DNA of 38,365 nt from Actinomycetota bacterium (lineage in GTDB: Bacteria > Actinomycetota > Actinomycetes > S36-B12): positions 1 through 38,365 of the forward strand of contig JAFMCH010000012.1 in assembly GCA_017857875.1 (NCBI GenBank), given 5' to 3'. Positions 10,034 through 20,182 of this stretch are shown one piece after another; the first letter of the stretch is position 1; every line of letters begins with the position of its first letter. Position numbers and translations under genes: made by a program. The notes beneath the pieces are model-generated. The model ran no database searches. It saw nothing but the letters and a program-made list of their open reading frames with translations, and had not been told where the DNA came from.

Positions 10034-11571
10034 CTACCCGTGCGCTTTGCGGCTTGACGAACCCGAGGCCAGATCTTGCGCATGAACTTTTCACGGTCTT
10101 GACGTTCGGCATCGACCTCCACGGCATGCAGAAGTCCGAGGGCATAACCGGTTGGACCGTCAGCCTGTTGAGCTAGTCGCTCGAGAGTGTGTTGAGCAAC
10201 GTGTGCGTCTTGGTGCGCACCGAGTATGTCTGTGGCTGCGCTCAAGCGCTGAGCCAATTGTGTGTAGTCATGGCCGAGAACGGGCGCCACGCATTCAACT
10301 GCGTAGCGTGCCTTTTTTGCAGCAATGCGAGTGGAGTGCCAGGTAGCAGAAGGGTCGGTCAGGCGCAGGGATCGTACGTCTCGTCGAAGGCGACGCATCG
10401 CCCGAGTGGTCAATGGTGGAAGAACATGTTTTGCGGACCTTTCCGCCAGAGGAGTCAGTGGTGGGTCCGTTGCTGCCTGAACGAGGGTTTCCAGGAGGGT
10501 GATGTACCGAGGTGAATTCATCCGCTCAAGTGCCAGAGTGGTCTCGTTGACAAGTTCACGGTCAAGGGTCGGAATCGATTTATCGAGAATCAGGCCCGCA
10601 TGAATTGCGGAGAGACGGTGGCAGTGGTCCCTGAGTCGATCAACCAGTACCTCAGTATCGCGAGCGATTCCTAAACTACCTGCGGCCCATGACAGTTCGG
10701 TCCGAAGCTCGTCTGCAAAGTCCCGGTCGAGCAATGGGGAGAAGACATGCAAGCCACTGCGAATTCGGCGGGCGGCAACGCGTAATTGGTGAATGGCATC
10801 GGGGAGGCCACGTCGCAGTCGCACATCTTCAAGCAGGAGTCGACGCACATGCGTTGCCAAATAAGCTCGTACAGCCTCGCCTGCGGGCTCGTTTAGGTCT
10901 GGCCAATGCACGTCAGGGACGTCGCACGGAGATGACGTGCGCGGCCCGAGTGCCGCGGCCGCCTTGCTGGCTGTGCCCGGTACGGCACCCGCCGCCACGA
11001 GCGAGTTGACGATGCTGATGAGCGTTGGTTCATCGATGCACCCCTCGGCATCGGGCACGCCTTCGACTTCAATCTCGCGAAAAACGGCCGCGGCACGTTC
11101 ACCATCGAGCACTGTGACGGTGTCATCGACAAGCTCCGCAGTGATAATTCCGGCCGCATTCCTCAGCTGCAGCGGAGATCGTTCGCTGACCAGGGTGACA
11201 ACCGGACCAAGAGGAGCCGTGCGGATGAGCGCCCGAATGATTGAGCGAAGTTCCTCGGGCACGGCACCATCGGTGAGCGGTACCTGCAATTCGTCACGCA
11301 CACCTGGACGCGAGTCGACGGGTAACTTCAAATGCCATCCTTCGTCGGGCCCGCCCTCGCGCTTTCTGAGGGTGACGCGCCAGCGTAACAATTTCAGGTC
11401 GGCAGTGTCGTAGTAGATGTTGCGCATAGTGAAGGTGCGCTGAGGTTCAACGGTTGTTACTCCAGCGCAGACTCCGGTGAGGTCAGGAAGTCGGAAGAGC
11501 GCATGCACACGCAATTTGTATTCAATCTCGCGGTGAGTCGTAACGTCACTCATCAAGCACGCCTCATGCAA
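10030..11571 (-). CDS. CYTH and CHAD domain-containing protein
   Basis: EIEYKLRV (CYTH ExExK) and [17 protein letters not shown] / [14 protein letters not shown] (CHAD His/basic helices). Confidence 0.92.
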   Translation of the reverse strand: MHEACLMSDVTTHREIEYKLRVHALFRLPDLTGVCAGVTTVEPQRTFTMRNIYYDTADLKLLRWRVTLRKREGGPDEGWHLKLPVDSRPGVRDELQVPLTDGAVPEELRSIIRALIRTAPLGPVVTLVSERSPLQLRNAAGIITAELVDDTVTVLDGERAAAVFREIEVEGVPDAEGCIDEPTLISIVNSLVAAGAVPGTASKAAAALGPRTSSPCDVPDVHWPDLNEPAGEAVRAYLATHVRRLLLEDVRLRRGLPDAIHQLRVAARRIRSGLHVFSPLLDRDFADELRTELSWAAGSLGIARDTEVLVDRLRDHCHRLSAIHAGLILDKSIPTLDRELVNETTLALERMNSPRYITLLETLVQAATDPPLTPLAERSAKHVLPPLTTRAMRRLRRDVRSLRLTDPSATWHSTRIAAKKARYAVECVAPVLGHDYTQLAQRLSAATDILGAHQDAHVAQHTLERLAQQADGPTGYALGLLHAVEVDAERQDREKFMRKIWPRVRQAAKRTGS

Positions 11572-13720
11572 GTCGTCCCCGCGTTCGACGCACCGAGATC
11601 AGAAATTCTTGAATATCTCGCAATGGTTCACCGTCGGCATTATGCGTGCGCCGGAGCCACGTGCCATCTGATTGGAGAAGCCATGCTGCAGTGTTGGATT
11701 CGAATCCGAGATTGATGAGCGCATCCACTTCGGCAATGTGTTCGGGGGCTTTAAGGCTCACAAGTGATTCGACGCGTCGGTCAAGATTGCGATGCATGAT
11801 GTCCGCTGATCCGATCCACACCTCCGTATCGCCGCCATTGGCAAACTCAAAAGCCCGCGAATGCTCGAGGAATCGGCCCAGAATACTGATGACCTCAATG
11901 TTTTCGCTCATTCCTGGCACGCCCGGCTGGATGGCACAAATGCCTCGCACCCACACTTTTACGGGCACACCCGCCTGAGAGGCTCGGTAGAGAGCGTCAA
12001 TGAGTTGTTCATCAACGATGGAATTGCACTTGAAGCGAATTCTCGCGGGGCGACCAGCACGGTGATGTTCGATCTCACGCTCAATGCGCTCAATGAGGCC
12101 ACTGCGGATTGAGTGTGGTGCCACCAAGAAGCGGTGGTACGTGGTGTTCATGGAATAACCCGACAGCACGTTGAACAAATCGAGGACATCGTCGCCTACC
12201 TGAGGATCGCAGGTGAAGAGACCGAAATCTTCATACAGGCGGGCTGTCTTGGGGTGGTAGTTCCCCGTACCGATATGGCAATACCGACGCAATTGGTCGC
12301 CATCGTCACGCACAACAAGCGAGAGTTTGCTGTGCGTCTTGAGGCCAACGAGCCCGTACACGACGTGCACCCCGGCTTCTTCGAGCTTACGGGCCCATTC
12401 GATGTTGTTTTGTTCGTCGAATCTCGCCTTGATTTCCACAAGGGCGAGCACTTGCTTGCCTGCGCGGGCAGCATCAATGAGTGCATCAACGATCGGAGAG
12501 TCTCCGCTGGTCCGGTAGAGCGTTTGCTTGATGGCGAGCACATGTGGGTCGCGCGCTGCTTGCTCGAGGAATAACTGAACACTGGTGGAAAAGGAGTCGT
12601 ATGGATGATGCACCAGAACGTCGCGCTCGCGGATGACGGACAGCACGTCGGGAGCCGATGATGATTCGACCTCGGACAACTCTCGGCTGGTCTTTGGCAC
12701 AAACTTTGGCTGACGAAGATCATCGCGATCAACCCCGTAGATAGCCCATAGCCCCGTGAGGTCTAAAAGGCCGGGAAGCCGAAACACTTCCTGGCTGTTT
12801 ACGCCTAACTCATCGATCAGCAATTCAAGGACATGTGGATCGATCGATTCCTCTACCTCGAGTCGAACGGCCGGTCCAAATCGGCGTCGCAGTAACTCCC
12901 GTTCGAGTGCCTTGAGGAGGTTTTCTGCATCGTCCTCCTCGACCTCGACGTCTTCATTCCTTGTCACCCGAAATGCATGATGTTGCAACACATCCATTCC
13001 TGGAAAGAGTTCGTGTAGGTGACTGGCAATGATGTCTTCGAGGGGTACGAAACGCTCATCGCCCAACGAGACGAATCGCGGGAGTAACGGGGGCACCTTG
13101 ACTCGCGCGAAGAGTTCGGATCCGGTCTCGGGGTTGCGGACCACGACAGCCAAGTTGAGGGAAAGTCCGCTGATGTAGGGAAAAGGATGTGAGGGGTCTA
13201 CGGCTAGAGGTGTGAGCACCGGGAAGACCCGTGAATCGAAGAACGAATCCATGGCGGCTTTTTCGTCGGCAGATAGGTCGTCCCAGTTCAAGATCTCAAC
13301 GCCAGCCCGCGATAACTCCGGTCGTATTTCCTGCGTGAAGATCTCCGCTTGTCGAATCTGTAGTTCGTGCGCGCCCGCCCAGATTGCCTCTAGCACCTCT
13401 CGGGGAGTCAGGCCACTCGCTGCCCGAACCGCGATGCCCGTTGCGATACGGCGTTTGAGGCCGGCCACGCGCACCATGAAGAACTCATCCAGGTTGCTGC
13501 CGAAGATCGCCAGAAATTTCGCTCGATCCAGGATCGGCAGGTGCGGATCCTCGGTGAGTTCGAGGACTCGGCGGTTGAAGGCCAACCACGACAATTCACG
13601 GTCTAGGAATCTGCGATCGGGAAGCGGACCAAACTCGTGGCGTACCTCGTTGGTGTCCTGTGCGTCTGTGATGATCTCCCCGAGGGGGAGGTCGGCTTGG
13701 GGTCCCTCCACCGTTGTCAT
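11564..13720 (-). CDS. ppk1: Polyphosphate kinase 1
   Basis: [104 protein letters not shown]; classic PPK1. Confidence 0.97.
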   Translation of the reverse strand: MTTVEGPQADLPLGEIITDAQDTNEVRHEFGPLPDRRFLDRELSWLAFNRRVLELTEDPHLPILDRAKFLAIFGSNLDEFFMVRVAGLKRRIATGIAVRAASGLTPREVLEAIWAGAHELQIRQAEIFTQEIRPELSRAGVEILNWDDLSADEKAAMDSFFDSRVFPVLTPLAVDPSHPFPYISGLSLNLAVVVRNPETGSELFARVKVPPLLPRFVSLGDERFVPLEDIIASHLHELFPGMDVLQHHAFRVTRNEDVEVEEDDAENLLKALERELLRRRFGPAVRLEVEESIDPHVLELLIDELGVNSQEVFRLPGLLDLTGLWAIYGVDRDDLRQPKFVPKTSRELSEVESSSAPDVLSVIRERDVLVHHPYDSFSTSVQLFLEQAARDPHVLAIKQTLYRTSGDSPIVDALIDAARAGKQVLALVEIKARFDEQNNIEWARKLEEAGVHVVYGLVGLKTHSKLSLVVRDDGDQLRRYCHIGTGNYHPKTARLYEDFGLFTCDPQVGDDVLDLFNVLSGYSMNTTYHRFLVAPHSIRSGLIERIEREIEHHRAGRPARIRFKCNSIVDEQLIDALYRASQAGVPVKVWVRGICAIQPGVPGMSENIEVISILGRFLEHSRAFEFANGGDTEVWIGSADIMHRNLDRRVESLVSLKAPEHIAEVDALINLGFESNTAAWLLQSDGTWLRRTHNADGEPLRDIQEFLISVRRTRGRLA

Positions 13721-13778
13721 GCTCCTAGAATCTCACAGTTCACGTACCCATAAGTGCGTCGCGGTGAATGGACAGTGG

Positions 13779-14696
13779 CTAGCGTCGAAACAGCACGTCA
13801 ATATCCCACCGGGAAAATCCGAGTGATTCATACAGCCCGATGGCGGGGGTGTTCGTGGCATCGACATAAAGCATGACTTCGGCCAAACCCTGCGCCCGAA
13901 GATGTGCCAACCCGGCCAGCAGGAGTGCTTTTCCTAATCCCGTGCCCCGCCAGTTTCGCGCGACACCGATCACATACACCTCACCGATCGCCTCGTGGCC
14001 ATGACGCTCAGCGCCATGCACCTTCGTCCAATGAAACCCAGCGAGGTCCGGTGAGCGGGCAGGGTCACTGGTTTCGGCGATTAGAAAGCCGTTGGCATCG
14101 AACCACGGCTCATCCATGCGTTGGCGCAGGTCGGCGAGACCGAGGCTCCCCTGATCGGGTAGTTCCGCGAACGCCTCAGCATTTAGGGCGATCCATGCCT
14201 CGTCATCGATCCCCGGCCGGAAGCAGCGCAGTTGGATCCCCGCAGGTAGGTCAGCGGAAGGCAGCGCCGCAAAAAGGGAGCGCCGCATTTGCCAGAGCTC
14301 GCGCGCGCGATCAAAGCCGTGAGAGTTAGCCAGAAAGGCTGCATCAGAGTGCCCACCGTGAGCCCATAGGCGAAGCCGCCCATCTGGGGAAAGCTCGGTG
14401 AGTGCGGCGACGAGTTGATGGCCAACGCCGCGGCGGCGATGTAATGGCGACACCACTAACTCGGCAGAGGGCCCTTCCACCTGGTCGGTAAGATCCACGT
14501 GCGCGTAACCGACGAGAGTTCCGTTGATGAACACACGCAGGTGGCGGTCGCCTTCGTCCCCACCGTGACGCAGGTGTAGCAGTACATGCTCTGATAGTGG
14601 CGAAACCTCGTCAGCTTGTGTGGCGTTGGCAACGAGAGTGAGGACCTGCGCAACCTCAATGGGGGCAAGCTTTTCGGTGACTTCTACCCCGGCCAA
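13779..14696 (-). CDS. mshD: Mycothiol synthase (tandem GNAT)
   Basis: Two GNAT halves; [58 protein letters not shown] is highly MshD-like. Confidence 0.93.
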   Translation of the reverse strand: MAGVEVTEKLAPIEVAQVLTLVANATQADEVSPLSEHVLLHLRHGGDEGDRHLRVFINGTLVGYAHVDLTDQVEGPSAELVVSPLHRRRGVGHQLVAALTELSPDGRLRLWAHGGHSDAAFLANSHGFDRARELWQMRRSLFAALPSADLPAGIQLRCFRPGIDDEAWIALNAEAFAELPDQGSLGLADLRQRMDEPWFDANGFLIAETSDPARSPDLAGFHWTKVHGAERHGHEAIGEVYVIGVARNWRGTGLGKALLLAGLAHLRAQGLAEVMLYVDATNTPAIGLYESLGFSRWDIDVLFRR

Positions 14697-15418
14697 GACG
14701 GCACGGTTTCATCGCTCAAGGTGGCGGTCGTCGCGTCGTCGGTGCGCGCTGGCACGAATCGATAACCGACATTGCGCACGGTGCCGACGAGGGCTTCGTG
14801 CTCGGGGCCCAGTTTGGCTCGCAGGCGCCTGACGTGAACGTCAACGGTTCGAGTGCCGCCGAAGTAGTCATAGCCCCAAACCTCCTGGAGCAGTTGGGCT
14901 CGGGTGAACACGCGGCCTGGATGTTGGGCGAGAAACCGGAGTAGTTCGAATTCTTTGTACGTGAGGTCGAGCATGCGAGAGCGAATGCGTGCCACGTAGC
15001 CGGCCTCGTCAATCGACAGGTCGCCATTGCGGATCTCCGCGTTCGACGCAGGGATCGCATCAAGATTTGCCCCCCACCGAGACACAGCAACCCGTAGTCG
15101 GGCTTCAACCTCGGCGGGTCCTGCTCGATCAAGGATGAAGTCATCGGCACCCCAGTCGGCGTGCATGGCAGCGGCTCCGCCCTCGGTCACGATCACCACA
15201 AGCGGAGCCTGAGGTCCGGTCTGGCGCAGAAGGCGGGTCAAGGTGCGGATGTGGGGAAGGTCGTTGCGGGCGTCGACGAGGATGGCGTCACAGTCTGGGC
15301 TTTCCAGAAGGGCGGTGGCTTGAGCCGGCAGAACACGGATGTGGTGAGTGAGCAATCCGAGAGCTGGGAGAACCTCGGTTGAGGGCTCAACAGCCTGCGT
15401 CAGCAGCAGCAACCTCAT
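14684..15418 (-). CDS. glnR: Orphan OmpR-type regulator, GlnR orthologue
   Basis: [23 protein letters not shown]... and [72 protein letters not shown], closely matching Streptomyces GlnR as I recall it. ORF-track start at 15553 is an upstream extension. Confidence 0.93.
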   Translation of the reverse strand: MRLLLLTQAVEPSTEVLPALGLLTHHIRVLPAQATALLESPDCDAILVDARNDLPHIRTLTRLLRQTGPQAPLVVIVTEGGAAAMHADWGADDFILDRAGPAEVEARLRVAVSRWGANLDAIPASNAEIRNGDLSIDEAGYVARIRSRMLDLTYKEFELLRFLAQHPGRVFTRAQLLQEVWGYDYFGGTRTVDVHVRRLRAKLGPEHEALVGTVRNVGYRFVPARTDDATTATLSDETVPSWPG

Positions 15419-15437
15419 TCGACGACAATAGTGGACC

Positions 15438-16253
15438 GTGACCACGTCGAGGCAGTCGCGCACGGAATGCATGCGCCTGAGTCGTGATGGAGTTCGCCTA
15501 TCGATGCTGCATCTACCGGCTGATGGACACGGCGATCGGGGTGCGGCTGACATCGCGTTCGTTGTCGCCCACGGCTTCGCGGGAAGTTGGAAACACGCTC
15601 GAGTCGCCGTAATCCTAGATTCGCTGGCCGTCCACGGCGGAGTGGTTGCGGTCGATCAGCGGGGTCACGGAGGTTCTGCCGGCAGGACAACGGTCGGCCA
15701 TGAGGAGCCGATCGACGTTGAAGCGGCCGTCACATGGGCGCGCGAGTTGGGGTACCGACGGGTCGCCACCATCGGGTTTTCCATGGGCGCGGCCGTTGCG
15801 CTACGTCATGCTGCCCTGTGCGGTCGAGCCGAGAGGGCTGCGGGGGTCGATGCGGTCGTCAGTGTGAGTGGTCCTGCCTTCTGGTACTACCGCGGAACCC
15901 CGCCCATGCGCTGGTTGCATCGGGCGGTTGGCAATGTTTTTGGACGCGCCTATCTACGCTGGTTCCTGCGGGTGCGTGTGAATCCGATGCCCTGGCCCGA
16001 GCCCCCGCCCATGGCGCCGACCGCTGCGGCAGCGGCCACGAGGGCCGAGGGAATACCCCTTTTGATTGTGCATGGTGATTCTGATCCTTTCTTCCCGCTC
16101 GATCACCCGGCCGCGCTGCACGCCGGGGCAGCTGGGTCCACGCTGTGGATCGAGCCAGGTTTCGGGCACGCCGAGGGAGCCATTAGTCGGGCGCTGGTCG
16201 ACCGCATCGCAGAGTGGGCCCGGAGTTCGGCTGCACCGCCGACAGACCGGTAA
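15438..16253 (+). CDS. Alpha/beta hydrolase
   Basis: [26 protein letters not shown] nucleophile elbow, [22 protein letters not shown]. True start may be 15471. Confidence 0.85.
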   Translation: MTTSRQSRTECMRLSRDGVRLSMLHLPADGHGDRGAADIAFVVAHGFAGSWKHARVAVILDSLAVHGGVVAVDQRGHGGSAGRTTVGHEEPIDVEAAVTWARELGYRRVATIGFSMGAAVALRHAALCGRAERAAGVDAVVSVSGPAFWYYRGTPPMRWLHRAVGNVFGRAYLRWFLRVRVNPMPWPEPPPMAPTAAAAATRAEGIPLLIVHGDSDPFFPLDHPAALHAGAAGSTLWIEPGFGHAEGAISRALVDRIAEWARSSAAPPTDR

Positions 16254-16262
16254 GGTGGGGAC

Positions 16263-16364
16263 GTGCTGGAAATTGTGTTCACCGGACTCCTAGTCTTGGC
16301 GATTGTCTTAATCACCTGGTTCTCCGGCTACGTCGTATACAAGCTCTATAAGGGCCAAGGCTAA
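16263..16364 (+). CDS. 33-aa single-pass membrane miniprotein (GTG start)
   Basis: Not in ORF track: VLEIVFTGLLVLAIVLITWFSGYVVYKLYKGQG*; preceded by SD-like AAGGTGGGG; immediately upstream of the FABP-like gene. End coordinate may be off by about 1 nt. Confidence 0.6.
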   Translation: MLEIVFTGLLVLAIVLITWFSGYVVYKLYKGQG

Positions 16365-16368
16365 GTGC

Positions 16369-16911
16369 ATGCCGCCACTACCTTCGAGCCTGCCCGAGGC
16401 GGTACTCCCGCTGTCCTGGCTGCTGGGCAGCTGGGTGGGCGTGGGGCTTGGTCAATACCCAACGATTGAAGACTTCAGGTTCGGCCAGGAGATCGTCGTT
16501 GCTAATGATGGCCGTCCGTTTTTGACCTACGCCTCCCGCAGTTGGCTGCTCGACGAAGACGGCAATAAAGTTCGCCCGCTGGCGACCGAGACGGGGTATT
16601 TCCGCCCGAGACCTGACAACAAGCTTGAATTCCTGCTCGCCCACCCCAGCGGGTACAGCGAGGTATGGCTCGGTGACGTCGAGGTTCTGGCCCTTGAGAC
16701 CGCCGTCATCACTTCAGCGCGGGCGAGTCTGCGCACCGACGTGGTGGCGCGAACTGACAGCGCAAAGCTCTATGAGGCAGGCGAACGGTTGTACGGACTG
16801 GTCAACGGCGAATTGATGTGGACCTTCGACATGGCCGCCATGGGCCAGCCCATGACCAATCACTTGTCGGCGCGACTGAAACCTGCTGAGGCATTAGACG
16901 TCGAGGGGTAG
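16369..16911 (+). CDS. FABP/nitrobindin-like heme-binding beta-barrel protein (DUF1794)
   Basis: LSWLLGSWVGVGLGQYPTIEDFRFGQEIVVANDGRPFLTYASRSWLLDEDG...ETGYFRPRPDNKLEFLLAHPSGYSEVWLG. Confidence 0.88.
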   Translation: MPPLPSSLPEAVLPLSWLLGSWVGVGLGQYPTIEDFRFGQEIVVANDGRPFLTYASRSWLLDEDGNKVRPLATETGYFRPRPDNKLEFLLAHPSGYSEVWLGDVEVLALETAVITSARASLRTDVVARTDSAKLYEAGERLYGLVNGELMWTFDMAAMGQPMTNHLSARLKPAEALDVEG

Positions 16912-16919
16912 GCACCAGC

Positions 16920-17342
16920 ATGGACGATGCGCGTGTGAGCGGTTGGGATGAATGCCTGCGGGCCCAAGGATTTCGTGTCACCCCGCAACGCCACCTCGTC
17001 TTACAGGCCGTGTCTACCTTGCAGCATGCGACGCCAGAGGAGATTTACGGCTATATCCACGAGAGGGTGGGTGGCCTCAATTTGTCTACGGTGTACCGAA
17101 CCCTGGAAGTGCTCGAAAAGGTGGGGCTGATTACCCACACGCATATCGAGCATGGTTCCCCGACCTATCATGAGGTTGCGCAGGCTGTACATGTTCATCT
17201 GGTCTGTCGGATCTGCAAGAACGTTGATTCGATCCCGGCCGAGGCGATCGCCCCACTCTTGGAGGTACTTGTGGACACTAGAGGGTTTCGGGCCGATGTT
17301 GGTCACCTAGCTATTCACGGCACGTGTTCGGCCTGCTCGTGA
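16920..17342 (+). CDS. Fur family transcriptional regulator
   Basis: LRAQGFRVTPQRHLVLQAV...ATPEEIYGYIHERVGGLNLSTVYRTLEVLEKVGLITHTHIEHGSPTYH; HVHLVCRICKNV. Confidence 0.94.
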   Translation: MDDARVSGWDECLRAQGFRVTPQRHLVLQAVSTLQHATPEEIYGYIHERVGGLNLSTVYRTLEVLEKVGLITHTHIEHGSPTYHEVAQAVHVHLVCRICKNVDSIPAEAIAPLLEVLVDTRGFRADVGHLAIHGTCSACS

Positions 17343-18430
17343 ATCCCGATCCATCCGTGGCGTATACAAGCCCCACGCTTGACCTGCTCGGGGCGGTGCC
17401 GCCACCAGCTAGCTCCACAGATGCTGGTGTTCCGTGGCACTACGGAGATCCACATGCCGAGCAGCGACGACTCAGTGCTGGGGTGGCGGCGGTGGACCTG
17501 TCACATCGAGGGGTGCTCCAAGTGACCGGGCCTGACCGCCTCAGTTGGTTGCATTCGCTCACGTCTCAATCTTTGGAGCAATTGGCTGCGGGCACGTCCA
17601 CCTCAGCGCTGATCTTGAGTCCACATGGTCATGTCGAGCATGAGTTGCATCTAGTTGACGACGGTGTGACAACATGGTTAGGCGTTGAATCTGATGCGCG
17701 ACAGACGATTTACGCGTATTTGGATTCGATGCGGTTCATGTTGCGTGTCGAGTTGAATGATGTCACCGACGAATACGCAGTCGTCTGGGAATCGCTGCAC
17801 GATCGTCACAAGTCACTGCCGACGTGGTTGACGGCACCCGAGTACGCCGGCACTGGTACGACCGATTCGGGTACCGATCGCGGGGGTGACGCGAGCAAGT
17901 ACATCGATCATCGTCCGAGTTTTTTGCCCGGGCGCGAGGTTTTCGTTCCGCGCGACACCTTGTTGGAGTACCTGGCTGCACAAACGCAGGGAGGTCTGGC
18001 GAAATTGGCAGGCACTTGGGCACTTGAGGCACTTCGCGTGGCAGCGGGAGTGCCCCGTGTGGGCGCTGATACAGATCACCGCACGCTGCCACACGAGCTC
18101 GGTTGGATCGGCCCAGCGGTGCATCTATCTAAAGGCTGCTATCGCGGGCAAGAGGCGGTGGCGCGGGTTCACAACATGGGTCGCCCACCTCGCCGACTGG
18201 TGTTGCTGCATCTGGATGGCGGAGCCGAATCACTGCCCACTCACGGAGACGTGGTGATCGTTAATGATCGTGACATTGGCTGGGTTGGCTCATCTGCGCG
18301 CCACTTCGAGCTCGGCCCCATCGCCACCGCAATAGTCAAGCGCAGTGCCGACACCGATCAGGAACTTGTTGTACGCACCGAGTCCGGCGAGTTGATCGCG
18401 GCTTCAGCCGAGTCCGTAGTAACTAACTAG
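17339..18430 (+). CDS. YgfZ/GcvT-like folate-binding protein
   Basis: [26 protein letters not shown]; signature [27 protein letters not shown] start overlaps the fur stop (GTGA). Confidence 0.92.
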   Translation: MNPDPSVAYTSPTLDLLGAVPPPASSTDAGVPWHYGDPHAEQRRLSAGVAAVDLSHRGVLQVTGPDRLSWLHSLTSQSLEQLAAGTSTSALILSPHGHVEHELHLVDDGVTTWLGVESDARQTIYAYLDSMRFMLRVELNDVTDEYAVVWESLHDRHKSLPTWLTAPEYAGTGTTDSGTDRGGDASKYIDHRPSFLPGREVFVPRDTLLEYLAAQTQGGLAKLAGTWALEALRVAAGVPRVGADTDHRTLPHELGWIGPAVHLSKGCYRGQEAVARVHNMGRPPRRLVLLHLDGGAESLPTHGDVVIVNDRDIGWVGSSARHFELGPIATAIVKRSADTDQELVVRTESGELIAASAESVVTN

Positions 18431-18924
18431 TCACTGACGCTTGGTGCCGCAGACTCCTCAACCATGATGGTGATCGGGCCGTCGTTGACCAGGGACAATC
18501 GCATGTCGGCACCGAATTTGCCCGTCTCGACGGTTGCCCCCTCGCCTTGGAGCGCCTTAACCACCTGCTCAACCAGGGGTTCAGCGATGTCGGCCGGCGC
18601 CGCTGAATTCCAGGTTGGGCGTCGGCCTTTGGTTGTGTCGGCGTAAAGCGTGAACTGGCTGATGACAAGAAGTGGCAGACCGGCGTCTCGAGCAGACAAC
18701 TGCCGCGAGGATCCAGGCGGTACGCAGATGTCGCGAGCCGTCAATTCGGCCGAGTCGAAGATCCGTAGGTCGAATACTTTTGTCGCAATGCGGCGAGCCA
18801 CCCGCTCGGTGTCGGTGTGAGTGACTCCCACGAGAACGACGAGGCCGGGTCCCTGAATTTCTCCGACCGCCAGCTGACCGACATCTACCCGCGCGCCATC
18901 GACGCGTTGCACAAGTGCTCGCAT
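18427..18924 (-). CDS. dtd: D-aminoacyl-tRNA deacylase
   Basis: [16 protein letters not shown]..., [35 protein letters not shown]. Confidence 0.95.
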   Translation of the reverse strand: MRALVQRVDGARVDVGQLAVGEIQGPGLVVLVGVTHTDTERVARRIATKVFDLRIFDSAELTARDICVPPGSSRQLSARDAGLPLLVISQFTLYADTTKGRRPTWNSAAPADIAEPLVEQVVKALQGEGATVETGKFGADMRLSLVNDGPITIMVEESAAPSVSD

Positions 18925-18963
18925 ACACCTCACCGTAACGAGTGACCTGCAACACTTCGTGTC

Positions 18964-20142
18964 GTGTCTGCTGGATCAAGTGATCTGAGTCGTCGTCTGG
19001 GGCTGCGTGGGGCCGTGACGATTGGTGTCGGAGCCATGCTGGGAACGGGTGTATTTGCGGTCTGGACACCGGCGGTGGCACTCAGTGGCTCCGCACTGCT
19101 TGCCTCACTGGCCATTGCGGCGATCATTGCCGCACTCAATGCTGCATCGACCGCTCGTCTGGCCGCTGATCTTCCCGTTTCCGGCGGTGCGTATGCCTAT
19201 GGTCGTGCGCACATCAGTCGAACGGCTGGACTCGTGGCCGGGTATGCATTCATCCTGGGCAAATCTGCGTCAGCCAGTGCGGCGGCGTTGACCATCGGCT
19301 TGTATCTTTCACCGGAAAATGCGCGAGTCATCGCGGTGTCGGCCGTTGTTGTGATACTGCTATTGGACCTTCAAGGAATTACTCGATCTACCCGCGTAAC
19401 GACGGTCTTGATCATCGTCGTGGTGACAGTGCTGGCGGTGTTGGTTGTCATGTGGTGGCGAAGCCAATCGGTGGAGACGACGAGTTTGCAGGCGCTACCA
19501 ACTGGTTCGCTCTCCGGTGTTGTTGCGGGGGCTGGTCTCGTTTTCGTGGCCTTTGCTGGTTACGCGCGCATCACGGTGTTGGGTGCGGAAGTGCGTAGTC
19601 CTCAACGCATCATTCCGCGTGCCGTGGCGATCAGTTTTGTCGTTGTGCTGATGATCTACCTGGCGATCGGCCTCACGGTTTTGTCGGCATTGAATGAACT
19701 CGGTGGCCTCGGCGATGCGGCATTAGACACGGTCGCTCGACAGGTGGGTGGTGAGGCATTGGCGCTAGCGGTCACGGTGGCCGCCGTGATGGCTGCTGGT
19801 GCGGTATTGCTATCCCTGATCGCCGGGATCGGCCGCACGGTCTTTGCCATGTCGTCGCATGGTGATGCGCCGGCGGCACTACGCAAGGTCGGTGGTCGAT
19901 CACAGATTCCCACTCGCGGATCCATGGTGGCCGCAGCCATTGCGGTGGGGATCGTGCTCATCGGGGGCCTCGGTGAAGCACTGGCCGTCTCCGGGTCATC
20001 GATTCTCATCTATTACGCCGTGGCCCACGTTGCCGCCTGGCGTAGGTTTCGGCGATGGCCATCTCGGCTCGTCGCCGGACTCGGGCTCGTAGGGTGTGTT
20101 GTCGTGGCCGTGACTGTGGTGGCCGTGTCCCTGTCGACCTAG
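18964..20142 (+). CDS. APC superfamily amino-acid permease
   Basis: [26 protein letters not shown]...[31 protein letters not shown]; about 11 hydrophobic segments. Confidence 0.92.
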   Translation: MSAGSSDLSRRLGLRGAVTIGVGAMLGTGVFAVWTPAVALSGSALLASLAIAAIIAALNAASTARLAADLPVSGGAYAYGRAHISRTAGLVAGYAFILGKSASASAAALTIGLYLSPENARVIAVSAVVVILLLDLQGITRSTRVTTVLIIVVVTVLAVLVVMWWRSQSVETTSLQALPTGSLSGVVAGAGLVFVAFAGYARITVLGAEVRSPQRIIPRAVAISFVVVLMIYLAIGLTVLSALNELGGLGDAALDTVARQVGGEALALAVTVAAVMAAGAVLLSLIAGIGRTVFAMSSHGDAPAALRKVGGRSQIPTRGSMVAAAIAVGIVLIGGLGEALAVSGSSILIYYAVAHVAAWRRFRRWPSRLVAGLGLVGCVVVAVTVVAVSLST

Positions 20143-20182
20143 ACGCTGGTCTGGCCGAGTTTCCTCAGGGCAGGATGCAAAG

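Noticed and set aside
12113-12574. 153-aa plus-strand ORF antisense to ppk1
   Set aside because: Shadow ORF; ppk1 motifs on the minus strand explain the region fully.
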